The notes under the pieces: model-generated
What the model saw: only the letters and a program-made list of their open reading frames with translations
The model's database searches: none
Told to the model about the DNA's origin: nothing
Position numbers and translations under genes: made by a program
Shown: piece by piece, positions 1-12,700 of the stretch
Numbering within the stretch: position 1 is the first letter of the stretch
Layout of the letters: the number at the start of each line of letters is the position of its first letter
DNA from: Synchiropus splendidus
Taxonomy: Eukaryota > Chordata > Actinopteri > Syngnathiformes > Callionymidae
Direction of reading: 5' to 3'
DNA length: 64,000 nt
Assembly: GCF_027744825.2 (NCBI RefSeq)
Contig: NC_071334.1
Coordinates: 29,474,937 to 29,538,936, forward strand

Positions 1-609
1 AACAAATAATGAAACACCTGCATGAAGACTGCCTCCAACAAAAATAAGATACATAAACAAAACATTGTGGGGCAATTTAACCAATATCCCAATGTGTTTG
101 TACAAGGTAGCTTTTGCTTTGTTTTTACGCAAGCAGTGTGTTTCCTTGTCAGGAGCAGGGCAGGTAGCCACCAAGACCATGGTCCTTTACGATGTTTTAC
201 CCCAGAATATGTATATATATCAGTATATATCAATTGACTGTTCATTTGTATGATAACATTTGTCACTAGGACAGAATTCACTAAACTTTCATCACAAACA
301 CAGGAAGGAAGTCTCCTGCTTACTACAATGATGCATGTGAACAATTTGGACTTACTTCTAGAATGTGATCAGAAGATATGCAATGTGAATGTTCAGAAGC
401 TTGTCATATGAGATAAAGGTAAAAGATATTTACATTCTCTCTAAACATACTAAATTGCAGTGTCAAGATTGTGTCAAGTCATACAGAGACCAAGCTGAAT
501 ACAGAATTATGAGTCTATCAGTCATATAGACACAGATATTTATTTTCAACTCAAAAACAAACAATAGAAATAATAACTCAAGAGATGGAACAAACCATTA
601 GTTTGTGTT

Positions 610-716
610 TGGTCTCACTCTTAGTCTTGGTCTTGGTCTCGCCCCTCATTGGTCTTGGTCTCTGTATAGTCTGGCCTCAACACAGCTTTGACTCGGCCTT
701 GACTACAACACTACTA
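610..716. repeat. GGTCTTGGTCTC-type degenerate repeat
   Basis: TCTTGGTCTTGGTCTCG and further GGTCTTGGTCTC units end in TTGACTACAACACTACTAA. A looser relative (TGGTCTCGCTCTGTC and similar) lies near 3770-3895. Class is unknown. Confidence 0.4.
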
Positions 717-1882
717 AATTGGATGTACATGCCCCAAATGTAATACTCAGTGTAGTGAAATCACTATCTGAGGTAGACACACTTTTTGCTCTACATTGTC
801 TAACTAAAATGGGTTGTAAACAAACAATACATTTAAAAAGAATCGCTGACTTCAAACGCATTTTACAACACTGCTGAGCTCAAAAAAGTATTTAACATGA
901 AATACAATAATATTTAAGTTGTTGTTCAACAGGACAAAACTCCGACAACTGATGACGCAAAGGAGTAACAGTCAGCAAAACACCACAGCACATATCTTTG
1001 TGTACAATAGCCACACCTCAATATTAAATGTGTTTGGAGTGATACTACGTTCAACAGCGACACGTGGTCCGCTCCCACGTTGACTGGGTGGCTGCAGAAC
1101 AAACGGTGAGCTCAGTCATTAAACTAATATTTGCCAATGGTGTCCAATTTACATCTTGGTAATCGAATGAAGCAACAATTCTGTATAAACATATAGCAAG
1201 ATATACAGTGAAGGGCCTCACTGCAATCATCTTGTGTTGACTTTGTTTCAGTGTCCTGGGTACAGGATGTCTTTACTGTAGAGTAAAGCAATTTAACAAG
1301 CCAGTCGCTGACTTCATCAGCCGCCGTCACATCATCATATCTCTTGATATACGACTTAATAAAGAGTCTGCAGAGTCAGAGTGATGGTGTATTCGGCCCA
1401 TAGTTTGTCGAGCGCACATTGATCTGACATGCAGGAACGAAATGCTCTCTATGGTGCTGAGAAAATGCCACATGAATGATGTAATACCATGCACATATGG
1501 GGTGAGATGTAATGGCACAGGGATTCAGAACAGTGTGAGCATGTGACAACAGGTGTGCAGTGGCACAGCAGGGGGGGCATGGCTGACTGTCTACACAGCA
1601 AAAATGACAAGAGAAAATATATAGTTTGGGTGAATTTGGCTGGTACTGAAATCTTTAATTTAATTGAAAGGGTGGGGGGCTTATTGATGGTTTCGTCGTG
1701 CAGTAAGTCTTGTTCACTTGACGCTAATGTTCCACTCAAAAATCTTGCAAAGTCATATTATTTGCTACACTGAATGAAGAAGCAAAGTTATCAGTACAAA
1801 AAGTAATAAGTGGAAAAATAGTTTAAAAAGTATTTGAGGGGCAAAAGATGAAAACCAATCGTGGAAAAAAATAGTGACGACG

Positions 1883-1906
1883 ATATATATATATATATAT
1901 ATATAT
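1883..1906. repeat. (TA)n microsatellite
   Basis: 24 bp of AT dinucleotide in the left intergenic region. Confidence 0.95.
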
Positions 1907-3414
1907 TGCTCTCCAGAAAACAGGGAACCTTTGTAAGTGCAGGAGTTCCTGGTCCACTGATCACACTGATGCACAAGACACGTGGCAGCTCGGATAATAA
2001 CAACAACAACAAAATGAAGGAACATGTTTTTCACTACACAATGGTCAGGGTTTCCACTACTGTGAATGTACTTGAAATTCTTGTAAAACTGAAATTCCTA
2101 CACAAATATTTTCAAGACATTAAAAGAGCTTTAGTTTAAATAAGGTGATATAAAAACTAGAATATAGCCACCATCGTGAATTATTGTGCTATTGTCAAAC
2201 TGATGCAAAATAAATAATATTTTGTTGTTTAAATGTATGTATGGCTCCATCATTTGATACAGTAATATACCACATTCATTCAAATTGAAAAATGTGGCTT
2301 CTTGTGGCAAATATTCTTATACCATGTAAAAGCAGAGGGAAGGGGTGCATAAAGAATGGAGGCAAATGCAGGAAATTACTTGCAGGCCACCCAGTAAGAA
2401 CCAAGTAACTCCCATCAAATAAAATGCCCTGTGAGTTCATCAAAGCTTGTCAGGCTTTGTCAAGAGGAGCAATGTTCCACCATCAGAAAGGCGCAACTCA
2501 TACAAGCTCAGCAAAGATCATGACCTCAACGTGCAGTTGCTTCAGTCAAACATGGTTTGTCATTGAAAGAAGGTTTCATTTCTCTTCCAGGAAAGTGAAT
2601 CATCTGTGCTGTTATTCCCTGGTGATGGCAGCAGTTTCACAAGGATGTCATGGCATCCTAACCAGCACCTTCATCCGTCATTATCACACCTTAACAAGTG
2701 TTTTTGGCTAGCATGCGTTTTGCCTGACCTGGCTGTGTGCACAGGTTACATATCCAGCAGTCGTGTTGCTGAGCTTACATAATACTTCTCCTTGTTTAGT
2801 TTCAGGCTGTGAACTCACACTGCAGCAAAAGGAGCTTTTGTTGGTGAGTAGGATGTGGCGCTTGAATCTCAAGGTAACCTACAGACCATAGCATCATATT
2901 TATGCAATGCAGCTATTTATTTGTTTATTTTAGTAATGTTGAACACAATTTTTATTTTATTATGTTTATCTTCATAGTTATGGGTTCAATTTATGATGGC
3001 AAAAAGACTAATGCGGGGGTGGGAAATTATTATTGTTATTATTTTTTCCCGAAACATTCTCATTGTAAATCATAACGGATTGTTGACACATGATTTGAAT
3101 GTTTATTTCATTTTGTATTTTGAGGGACAAGAAATACAGTTATATATTCAAATATTCCTTGTTTAAAAAAAATATATATATAATGTATTGTGGAAATAAA
3201 AACACTTGGGATGTAAGAATACTGATATCAGTACCAGGTATCCGTCCAATACTGGGCTGAGTACTCGTACAATTGAATGGCCACCAATAAAACTGTTCCC
3301 ACTTCACAGCAGCCCGCAGTTGGTGAATGTCAGTTTGGGACAATTTACTGCAGTAAAACGTGTGACTGTCATCCATGTACAAGACAAACATGCTGGTGAA
3401 TGATATTCAAATAA

Positions 3415-3530
<116 letters not shown>

Positions 3531-4971
3531 GGGAAAAAAACCTCAATGTAACTTCATGTGTAATGGCATAACTAACTACAAAAATCTGAATCAGTGCATC
3601 CATAAAAACACAAAATAAAGACCTAAAATGTTCTTTTATGTAGAATAACAATATTACTGAATGATGAAAAACATACAATGCACCTTTGCTCGGACCTCAT
3701 AAGGGCCACATAAGTACAGGCAAAGAACTGCGTGTGGCTCCATGGTCACACTTCACTCAGGTGTGGACTAATGCGTTGTGTGTTCAGTTTGGCCTCTGTG
3801 TTGGTTTCCAAATCGGACCCTTAGTTTTGATCTGGTCTCGCTCTGTCAAAGTACTGGCCTTGTGTCATTCTCAGTTTGCTCTGGCCTAGACTGCCTGGGG
3901 TCAGGTGGTCTACTATAACAGTCAGAGGGCCGGATGTGTGAACACCTTTATCATCCATTCATCTTTCCATGGTGTGTTCTTTGTGTTGGCAGAGGACTGA
4001 GCATCGCCAGCGTGCCAGGAAAATTTCACACAGTGACGTCTTTGCTCGACAGATTGTGGCTCCCTCACAAAGACAGCGCACACTATCATGCGGCATAATG
4101 ACGCCAAGTTATCACTCTCCGTTGTGTGTTTGTGTCTTCACACTGTGATGAGTTTTACATGGCTTTCCCTCAATCCTCACTGGTGTCCTGTTGTTTTCAG
4201 GCGCAGACTGACGTCACGCCTCCGCTACAGACCTGAAGCACGCTGCTGTCATGTGAATGGAAATTCAATATCAAGTGCAACTCCAAATTAGATTTCACAA
4301 GCCCAACCAAAAATTATGACCACCATATTCACCTAGCAAAATGTGTTAGTCAGTGAGAGGCCTTGTTCTCGGCTTCAGGCGTGAGCAGGATGAGTAGCCT
4401 CACACATCAAGGCGTGACAAGCTTCATATTAGTGATGCAGTCTCGACAAATTGATGGAATGTTTTCTGCGTGGCATCGTCCTAAATCAAACAGACTCTGA
4501 GTGCAGAAACCATTAGTTCATTTCTCTGTGTAGAAACTGTGACCATTGTCAATTAATGGCGTTCACACGAGTGCACCAACGTCTGCTAAAATCCTTCTAA
4601 TTTAAATAATGTGTCTTTAAAAATAAGTAAATATATAGTATATATGTTAAAGATAAATGGTCTAAAGAACTAGGTGAAGAGATAACTTATGAAACGTGGA
4701 ACAAAATGTGGAAAAATCAGCAAACAGCCACTCAATCCCATGATTGGAGAGAATTTTCATGGAAAAATCAAATATACTTTATTACTTCCCAGATTAAAAA
4801 TGATGGTTACTCACGTAACCCAGGTTCTATGAATATGTGCGTAGCCCTCTCACGGCCTTCGCTATTGGTTAATCCACATTAACCTGAGACTTCAACGTAT
4901 AACTCTCCCCTGCTCCCGCCGCTCTGCTCCTTTTGGAACTCAGCGGAAACAGGCCTGCTGGGCAGCCAGTT

Positions 4972-5070
4972 AGAGGGCTACGCACATATTCATAGAACCT
5001 GGGTTACGTGAGTAACCATCATTTCTATTTCATATGTGCTCCGCCCTCTAACGGCCTTCGCTATTGGTTA
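4972..5070. repeat. Internal complementary region (ICR) of the DIRS element
   Basis: Bases 4972-5024 are the exact reverse complement of 4798-4850 (53/53). Bases 5021-5070 are nearly the reverse complement of about 6091-6140, sharing CCCTCTAACGGCCTTCGCTA. In DIRS replication the ICR is thought to template completion of the ends through a circular intermediate. The two halves abut, as the model requires. Confidence 0.75.
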
Positions 5071-5342
5071 AAAACATCGGCGAAGGCCGTAGGGATTAGT
5101 TCACTCCCATCATGGCCTTACAGAAAACCTGACAGGAAAAAACCAAATCAACGTCCAGAGGGTCGAGCCATGGTCGAAGATCCCTGAACAGACAAAACAG
5201 TGTGAGCCACTGAAGTGTCCGTCATGTCTCTCAAACGTCGAAGCAGAAGACCAAGAAGTAGCTTAAGGCTGAATTAGGCTCCTCGCCGGAGGCCAAATGC
5301 GCCGAACACCAAAAAGAAACCTCTTAATAATCGGGTGACTCC

Positions 5343-5939
5343 TCACAGAGACCCAACCAAAGCCTTGGTGCCCCGCCTAGATGGCAGCCACAAACACATT
5401 GAGTGTGGACGCCGCCCGGCCTTTGTCCAACACCTCCTGCAGAAAGGACAAAACCTCAGAGCAGTTGCGTACAAGGGCACCGAAAAATCCTCCTCCTCTG
5501 GTTCCGTCTGGACAGGGAGGGACACTCCTAGTGTCTCATCTGCCTCACGGAAAAGTTGGGGCATTTCGTCCATTGGGTGCCTGCTCTGGCTATGCCCCGC
5601 TGGAGTACTCTCGTCCACCTCTCCCAGGTTGTCATCGTCGTTGTCCAGGAAAACCTTCAGGAAGACCTCCTCCTCGTAAAAACGACGCTCATCCTCCTCC
5701 GTGACGTCCGTCCAAACCATCTTCGCAGGAGCTGGTTTGGGAGTGGGTTGAGGAGTCGCTGGAAGGGAGGCCGACTCCTGGTCGACTAGGCCCACCCGCC
5801 TGCGGCGCTCGTCTCCTGGAAGAGCCACATAGGCGGAACAGGTGTCCAGCAGTCTCAGGTGCTCCGGGCCCAAGCAGACGACGTCATGCGTGTCCGACTC
5901 ACCTAGAGAATCAGCACAAGACAAACAGGACCGCTCCAT
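5343..5939 (-). CDS. DIRS-type gag-like protein
   Basis: The ORF encodes 198 aa. The start chosen is the ATG at 5939, which gives MERSCLSCADSLGES and lies just inside the left terminal repeat; the frame is open further upstream, but only through the ITR. The N-terminal Cys/His pattern (CLSC near residues 5-8, THDVVCLGPEHL near 17-28) resembles the CxxC...H..C.CLG..H motif I know from fish DIRS ORF1 proteins. The rest is acidic and Pro-rich (EEDERRFYEEEV, DNDDDNLGE), with a Cys/Arg-rich tail (FCPFCRRCWTKAGRR). The putative role is nucleic-acid binding or particle assembly for the element. The frame has no stop, suggesting recent activity or selection. It is not a host gene. Confidence 0.6.
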   Translation of the reverse strand: MERSCLSCADSLGESDTHDVVCLGPEHLRLLDTCSAYVALPGDERRRRVGLVDQESASLPATPQPTPKPAPAKMVWTDVTEEDERRFYEEEVFLKVFLDNDDDNLGEVDESTPAGHSQSRHPMDEMPQLFREADETLGVSLPVQTEPEEEDFSVPLYATALRFCPFCRRCWTKAGRRPHSMCLWLPSRRGTKALVGSL

Positions 5940-6769
5940 GTTAACCCGATGGTTGTAGTCGCAGGCTGAGTGGAAAAAGGAGCAGAGCGGCGGGAGCAGG
6001 GGAGAGTTATACGTGGTGGGTGGTGCCTTCCTGGGCGGAGAGCCAGTCAATCGAAGTCTCAGGGCGAGGCCAGTGCCTCGAGGTGGATTAACCAATAGCG
6101 AAGGCCGTTAGAGGGCTACGCACATTTGAAATAGAAGTAAACAATGTAATCAAAATCAGACTTGTTGGAGCAAATGAATCTCGACCATACACATAACTTT
6201 TGGAGTTGTCTCGAAATCCAGACATTATGGCTAAATATTTACATGATGATATGGAAAGTGCTGGGATACAAGATGCCCTTTTCTGGAAGTGTATTGTACC
6301 TTGGATATCTTGAAGGAACTGTTCACAACTGAGACTCATACCTGGTCAAGATTTTTTTGGTGGCTGGAAAGAAAGCTATTACAAGAAAATGGCTCCAACC
6401 TGTTGCACCGGACGTGGGCCAAAGGACCTACATTGTTCAACATTTGTCAGTTATGGAGAAACTCACATTTAAGTTGAAAATCAAAGAAGAACTGTTTGAC
6501 CGGAGCTGGGAAAAATGGTTGAATTACAAGAAACAAACAAGTAATGTATTGTAAAATATAAAAACTATCCCTCACAGACACCATTGAAATGTATTGTGTT
6601 TGTGTTTTTTTTTCTTTTTTCCTTTCCTTTTTTTTCATATTATTACATGTATACAGTCAAGTTTTCTATGACGTACTTCAGTGAAATGAGTAATGCAGTC
6701 ACTGTATTCTATATGTGCATCAACAATAAAAAAAAAATCAAGTTAAAAAAATGTAAATAAATAAAAGAA

Positions 6770-9700
6770 AGACCTAAACTTATAAACTACTATTACTACT
6801 ACTACTAACAGTATGCGCTGGCTGAAAGGTGACGCATACAAACTGATAATGGGGCTGCTTTTGTTTTTGGCAAGTACCCCATTATCTTATCTGTCATGAG
6901 ATTATCCTTCAAAATAATGTAAAATGTGGTCAACATTTTGAGCGTAGAGATCTGTGCGTGGAGGGCTCCTGACTTGAATTGTGACATGGAATGTAGCCTG
7001 TGATTTAAATTTCACGCTGACTCCAGGATTTCCCCAGTCTCCCTCTTTTTGTCATTACATTCTATAACTGCCACTCTATCAGCAGGAAACAAGTGTCTAA
7101 ACAGAACGTTAAGTCTACTTTTTCACCTGCATTCAATGTCAACGTGCCACCACAGACGGCCCTTCATAACACAGGAAACACTTGGGTTATTCTTGAATAT
7201 GCATCAGTGTTTCATGTTATATTAAGATGCATTAGAAGTGAGCTAGTTTTGAGATCACTTAGTAAAAACCACTATAAAATGTCTTTGGATTAAGTTTGGA
7301 AGGGATTCTCAAGTTTGTTCATACAGAGAAGTGTGTCTCAACATCGAACAAATCAATTCGTACTGACTTGCAGAACTAATCGAGTTTATTCTACCGGCAC
7401 AAACAGACAGAGAAAACAAAAGGTCATTGTCTGCACAGCTCGTGGTCTGAAATCAATCTGTACTTCTTCACCCACACAGCCACTTTGCTCTCAGCTTTAC
7501 AGCACCTGTGGCGAGATATCTGAGTTCACGAGTGCAGCTTATATACTGTACATTATTATACATGGTAGCAATGGAACACCGTGTCTAACGGAACCTACAC
7601 ATTTTAGATTTACGTCATGGATAAATTTCTTAAAATAAATATATAAGTAAACATAATTTTAGCTTGTTCAGTGATTCGAATTAATATAAATTGTCTTGTT
7701 GTCTTGTCTGGTTAGTAATTATTATGTTAAGACACACAAATAAAACAATGTTTCCTTATATCACAGACAATTTATCTTAAATAATTGTTAAACAGTTTAT
7801 TCATTTAAATAATGATTTTTGTTAAATGGTTACTTTTTTGGGGGGAAAGAAATCATATATATTTTATATTTTACAAGAAATATGTTTCCACATTACTATA
7901 TATGTATAAATAAATAAATAAATAAAATAAATGATCAACTAAATAAGTCTTGATATATTGATATGAAATCACAATCAATAGTAAATACATTTGTCCTCAG
8001 CAACATGACCAGTAATTTGCCTTAAAATACATGAAGATTGCACTTCAACCACTCGGTACTCAAATTAAAAAAGACTTTTCAAATTTGATTAGAAAATGGC
8101 TGTGTCAGCATTCAGTTGCAATACCTTTCCTTTGGTTTTCTATCCCGAATGACACAAGTTGGTTAAAAGAAAAGAGACCGCTGATCATTTCACAGAATCG
8201 TCTTCTTCCTTCTAAATTCCTGTCTCTTGGAATTGCTTCATTATGCACCAGACTGCCACAGTCATTCACTAATGTTCTGTTCTTTGCACTTGAAATGTGA
8301 AGCTCATTCTCTGAAAGCTGGACCACAACTGTCCTCTCATGAAAGTACATTTAAGAATTCAGAATGTAAAACCAAGCTGAGATTTCATTTACAGTAACTT
8401 GGTCTAGAATGGTCCAGAAATTCCAATTTCATTTCAGATCATGCCTGGTCTACTGAGATTGGGCTGAACCCGCCTTGTGGCTCACCACTCGGCCATAAAG
8501 TAAATAAAATGAATGTTAATGTATTTAATGTCTTATTTGTAATCGAAATACTAACAATCCGATTGTACACTTTTTATTTACAAATCACATATCTCCACAA
8601 AATGTTGACCAAAGTGCTGAACAAGTGAAGCACAAGAGTGTAGGTGCCATGAATTACAGCATTACATGTAGTTAAAAACAAGCAACACTGATATTTGACT
8701 CATTTATTCAAACGGCAGATGAAAAAGATGAGGTTTTATAAGAGATCTGAAAACAGGAAGTGAGGAAGCCAGTCGAATATATCATTGTAGCTGAATCCAC
8801 AGTTCAGCTTTTAGGAAGCAATAGAAGCAGCTGATGGACGGACCTCAGTGACCAGTGTAGTGATGCAGCAGGTCGCACAGGTGGGGTGGACACAAGAGGC
8901 CGGTGCAGAGATGCCAGGACGGTAGTAATGCAGGTGCGAGGGCAGCAGCATTCAGCACCAGTTGGAGTTGTAGGTTACTATTTAAAGGTTGGTGTCAGGT
9001 GGTTTTAAAAATGGAGCCAAGCACTTGGTCAATGCTGGGACAGCCATTCTTTCACAATGGCATGAATCTGGTTGACATTATCTTTCTTCAGTGCGTGGAA
9101 CTTGTCATCAACCTTTAGTTTGGAGAGGTTGAACATTGCAGGAAGGTCACAGGACAAGATGTTACTAGGGAGCACACTGAGTGCCAGCACGATAACATAT
9201 CTGCCTCCTGTCACCGGCACAACTTCAAATCTAAGCATAAATGCGTCAAGAAAAACGTCATGCGATTTCTGCCAGATGTAAGATCACGGTGGAAGACGGA
9301 GGCTTTAGATTTTGCTCTGTGGTATTATGCAGAGAGGGCAGCACATTTGGCTGCTGGGTTGATGTTATCAATGACCACATGTCGCTACGCAGACGCACAC
9401 ACAGTGAATCCCTTACATGCTGATAAGTGGAAAGAATCACTGCCGTCATAGACCTGCGGTTATCTCCTGCTTTTTCAGACACCGCCGCAGAACAACGCAG
9501 TAGACGCACATCACAAGGCTGATTCTTTGTTATGTTTTAAATCAACACACGATATGAGAAAAATCTTGGGAGTAAAATGTTTGCATTGATTTATGGATTC
9601 ATTGAAGTGAGTGAGTCATAACGCTGCACTCATCACCAATATGCTCAGGTCTAGTTTTCATCGAAGCCATTTGGCTGCCACACTTCTTCACAATGGAAGA

Positions 9701-12700
9701 CAATGTTTAATCTAATCTTATGCCATGCCTTGCAAAAAGTCACGCACTGACCCGCTCATGCCGTCAAACCACCATAGCCACCCTGATCTGTGTCACAGCT
9801 TTGGCCATAAAAAAAAAAGTTCGTGGAACTCTCCTCCGCAGACACTGATTTGGGATGAGTAGATAACAACCGTTCAGTACAGCATGGGTCTCAGCTAAAT
9901 GGATTTTCTTCTGTGAAGCTCCATGTCAGTCATGCCCACAGTGACCCATGGTTGTAAGCAAGTACTCAGAAATCAGAACTGACATCGACCCATTAGGTCC
10001 AAACTGTCCAAACGCTTGATTTCCAATGTCGAATGAGCTCGCTATATGCACTGTGTTTACAAAATAAGTACACACCTTCAATTCATCATGTGGCAAAGTA
10101 GCATATATATTCTGGTCTTGAATCACAGATTGGATCAGCTCGGACACATACTCTGTTTCCGCCAAGGACAAATCTGACTTTCCTGCATTTCCTTCAGTAT
10201 GTGCATTTTCTGTCTTGGTGTGTTGAGCACGACTTTTTGACCAGAGTATCCACTGTTTGCTTTTGTTTGTTATTTCTCCTTGCGTGTTTAGTTCCGCCGA
10301 AGTTTCTGTTCTTACTTCTGCGTTTGTCTGAAACTTCCACTTTGCGTTTTCAGGTTTTGTTGTCAGTTGTGTTTGTTGTGTTTTCCTTTTCATCTGACTT
10401 CATTTCATTGTTTGTATCGCTGAAATGAAATTTCACGAAACCATTTTATGTGAGGTTATTTATTTTGAAGTTTTAATCCTCAAATTGAGGTTTTACTTTG
10501 TGGGGACCAGCAAAAATGTCCAAAGAAGTAGGTGCATGTGCTTGTGTGTGTGTGTGTGTGTGTGCGAACTTTTATTGCACACATGGGGCGACCAACTCTT
10601 GGAAACACACCCCCTTCTGGGGACCTTTTGCTTCTCCATTTTTGTCGTTCCACGCAAGGTTAAGCCTCAATTTGACGATGAAAAGGTCAAAATAATAACT
10701 TAATTTTGGTGAAGTTTGGAACAGCTTAAGGTAAAAGTTAGCCATTTTTTGTGAATGGGTAAGTTTAGAGTGAGAGGCATGGTTTGTTTTTGGATTCAAT
10801 TAAAACCAAAGATGTGATATATTTGCTTGAGCTGGACAGAAAAAGGAAGGATTTAAGTAATGAGGAAGCATCTCACGAGAATGGGAACTTATTTTTCAAA
10901 GCTTCAACTTGACGTCACCATAGATCACAGCAAACATTGAGTCAGGTCTAATGTGCTTCATGTTGTAATGAGCTGCTCTTACTTGGAAGTAGATAAGATC
11001 ACCATTGTTCTTCAAAGCAAACTGAACTCTGACATTATTTATGGATCCTTTCATTCTGTAGTTTCCATATTTTTAAATTATTGAAAATATATGAATTAAA
11101 TTGACATGAATAAGTGGTTTCAGCCTCCACAGACGAAACCTATATGGACAGCAATAAACATATGCAGCTCTTCCTTTATGAGAAACACATGATCCCAGTG
11201 TTTCAAGGAGTGATCAGGACTAGTGTGCTTCAGGGATATAAGCAAGAAAAGTCCTAAGTTGATACACAGGACCAGCGGATTGATGGCAAAAACTTGAGCA
11301 CATTGTTAATAACCACTCCATTGTTGCGGTTAAATTGTATCACATATAGGTGGATTATATTAAAACGTATTTATTATTTTCACATTTTCTGTGATGTTTA
11401 GCCGATTCACAGTAGTAGTAGCAGTGTTGATGGACCATCTGGTTTGGGCAAGTGTAACATGCTCACAATAGTCTTCCTGCAGCTGCTGCAGACGCGCTGC
11501 TCTGCAGACCTGCATGGAGCGTCAACATTTCAACATATGATATTGGAATCTATTGAGGTAAAGTGGTTTCTTGATCTTGTCTCCACTCTCAACTCAAAAT
11601 GAAAGTGTAGACTGACATTTTGGTGCTCACATTCTGATCACATTTAGTATGTTCCTGAAACACACTGAGTCATGATGTGATCAAGTTAGACAAGAAAAAA
11701 GCTGCACCTTCTTCTTTATTATTCTACAGGTTTTGCGCTCCATGTAAATGATGGTGGCACACTGCCACAGCTTAAATGACAGCCGCCACACCATCAGAAA
11801 AATGATCTCTTTTTAAAGATGTAACATCTGAACAGACAGATGGCACATAACGCGTCATGGAGGTGGAGATGAACATGACTTTTTTTTGCATCTTATTCTC
11901 AGACGAATCCTGAAAGAAACACAATGACCAAAGTCCGTTGCTGGTGGAACATTCCAGGCAAACAGATGATGAGACAGACCTGTTCGGGCGGCTGCATCTT
12001 GCAGACAGATTTGCTTTTCATAACTAAAAAAAATGTTTTGTCACCAATTCAGTAAAACCTTTTTTCCCTTTTCTTCATTCTGAAATGTCAAAAGAAAGTT
12101 TTATTATCTGGGCCTGTCGGTCTTGCAGCTGCTTCAGCCTCTTGCTGGATCCTGGCTGTCCTCATTGGCTGAATCACAGTTCGATTCCTACTGTTGAATG
12201 ATAGATATTTCTATAGTTTCCTTTGCAAGTATAAGCTGTACAGTGTTTCATATATTGCCATCTGTGATTACATTTTTTGTTGTTTCCTCATAAAGAAATA
12301 AACGTGGGATGTGGGCGGGGACTGGGAAGCTTTACGACAGTTTGCTATTACACCGCCAAAAGCAAATATTTTTAGACGATGTACTGCCGCTTTCAGATGG
12401 ACACCAAATAGTCAACTTCAACTCAAACAGTAACTAACTTTCACGTGTTATTGTATTTTTGAAGCATCAGCTGTAAAAGAAAAAGGAGGTGGGGAGTTGA
12501 TCCTCCTCACGTGAATATGTTGCTGGAGAATGTTTAGAGTCACTTATTGTCTTGACATATGCCATGTTAGTTCCCTGAGACAGTCTGTACCATGCAGTTT
12601 TTTTTTTTTTTTTTTTTATGACAACAAAAAAGGAAGAGACAATGGTCAATGTCTGGCTGTCTCTGTGAGGCAATTCGCAATGTTGTGCAAACCACCAGCT

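Larger units (their letters stand above)
4798..6140 (-). mobile_element. Non-autonomous DIRS-type tyrosine-recombinase retrotransposon
   Basis: The element has the DIRS layout, read on the minus strand: left ITR (about 6140-5978), gag-like ORF (5939-5343), spacer, internal complementary region (about 4972-5070), right inverted ITR (about 4798-4945). The two ITRs share a perfect 36-bp inverted match (4895-4930 vs 5979-6014) and the block around GGCCTTCGCTATTGGTTAAT. The ICR has one half perfectly complementary over 53 bp to the right outer end (4972-5024 vs 4798-4850), and the other complementary to the left outer end (5021-5070 vs about 6091-6140). Reverse transcriptase, RNase H, methyltransferase and recombinase are absent, so it is an internal-deletion derivative needing an autonomous partner. 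It interrupts an L1-like LINE. The exact outermost bases are uncertain by a few nucleotides. Confidence 0.8.
4645..6750 (+). mobile_element. L1/Tx1-like LINE 3' end, split by the DIRS insertion
   Basis: Before the insertion (4652-4800) the plus strand reads DKWSKELGEEITYETWNKMW and WREFSWKNQIYFITSQIK. After it (6140-6560) come TCWSK, FWSCLEIQTLWLN and GKKAITRKWLQPVAPDVGQ, then KLKIKEELFDRSWEKWLNYK. This is the conserved C-terminal region of fish L1-clade (Tx1/Swimmer-like) ORF2, including the C..C...H.H.FW zinc-knuckle area. Frameshifts and an in-frame stop mark it as dead. The likely 3' end is the A-rich tail around 6725-6770. The 5' part is truncated. Confidence 0.75.

Noticed and set aside
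5343..6095. Longer 250-codon reading of the DIRS gag frame
   Set aside because: The first 52 codons lie in the terminal repeat and begin with TTG. The ATG at 5939 is the sensible start.
9926..10393. 155-codon minus-strand ORF
   Set aside because: Thr/Gln/Lys-rich N-terminus, no recognisable domain, no splice or promoter context.
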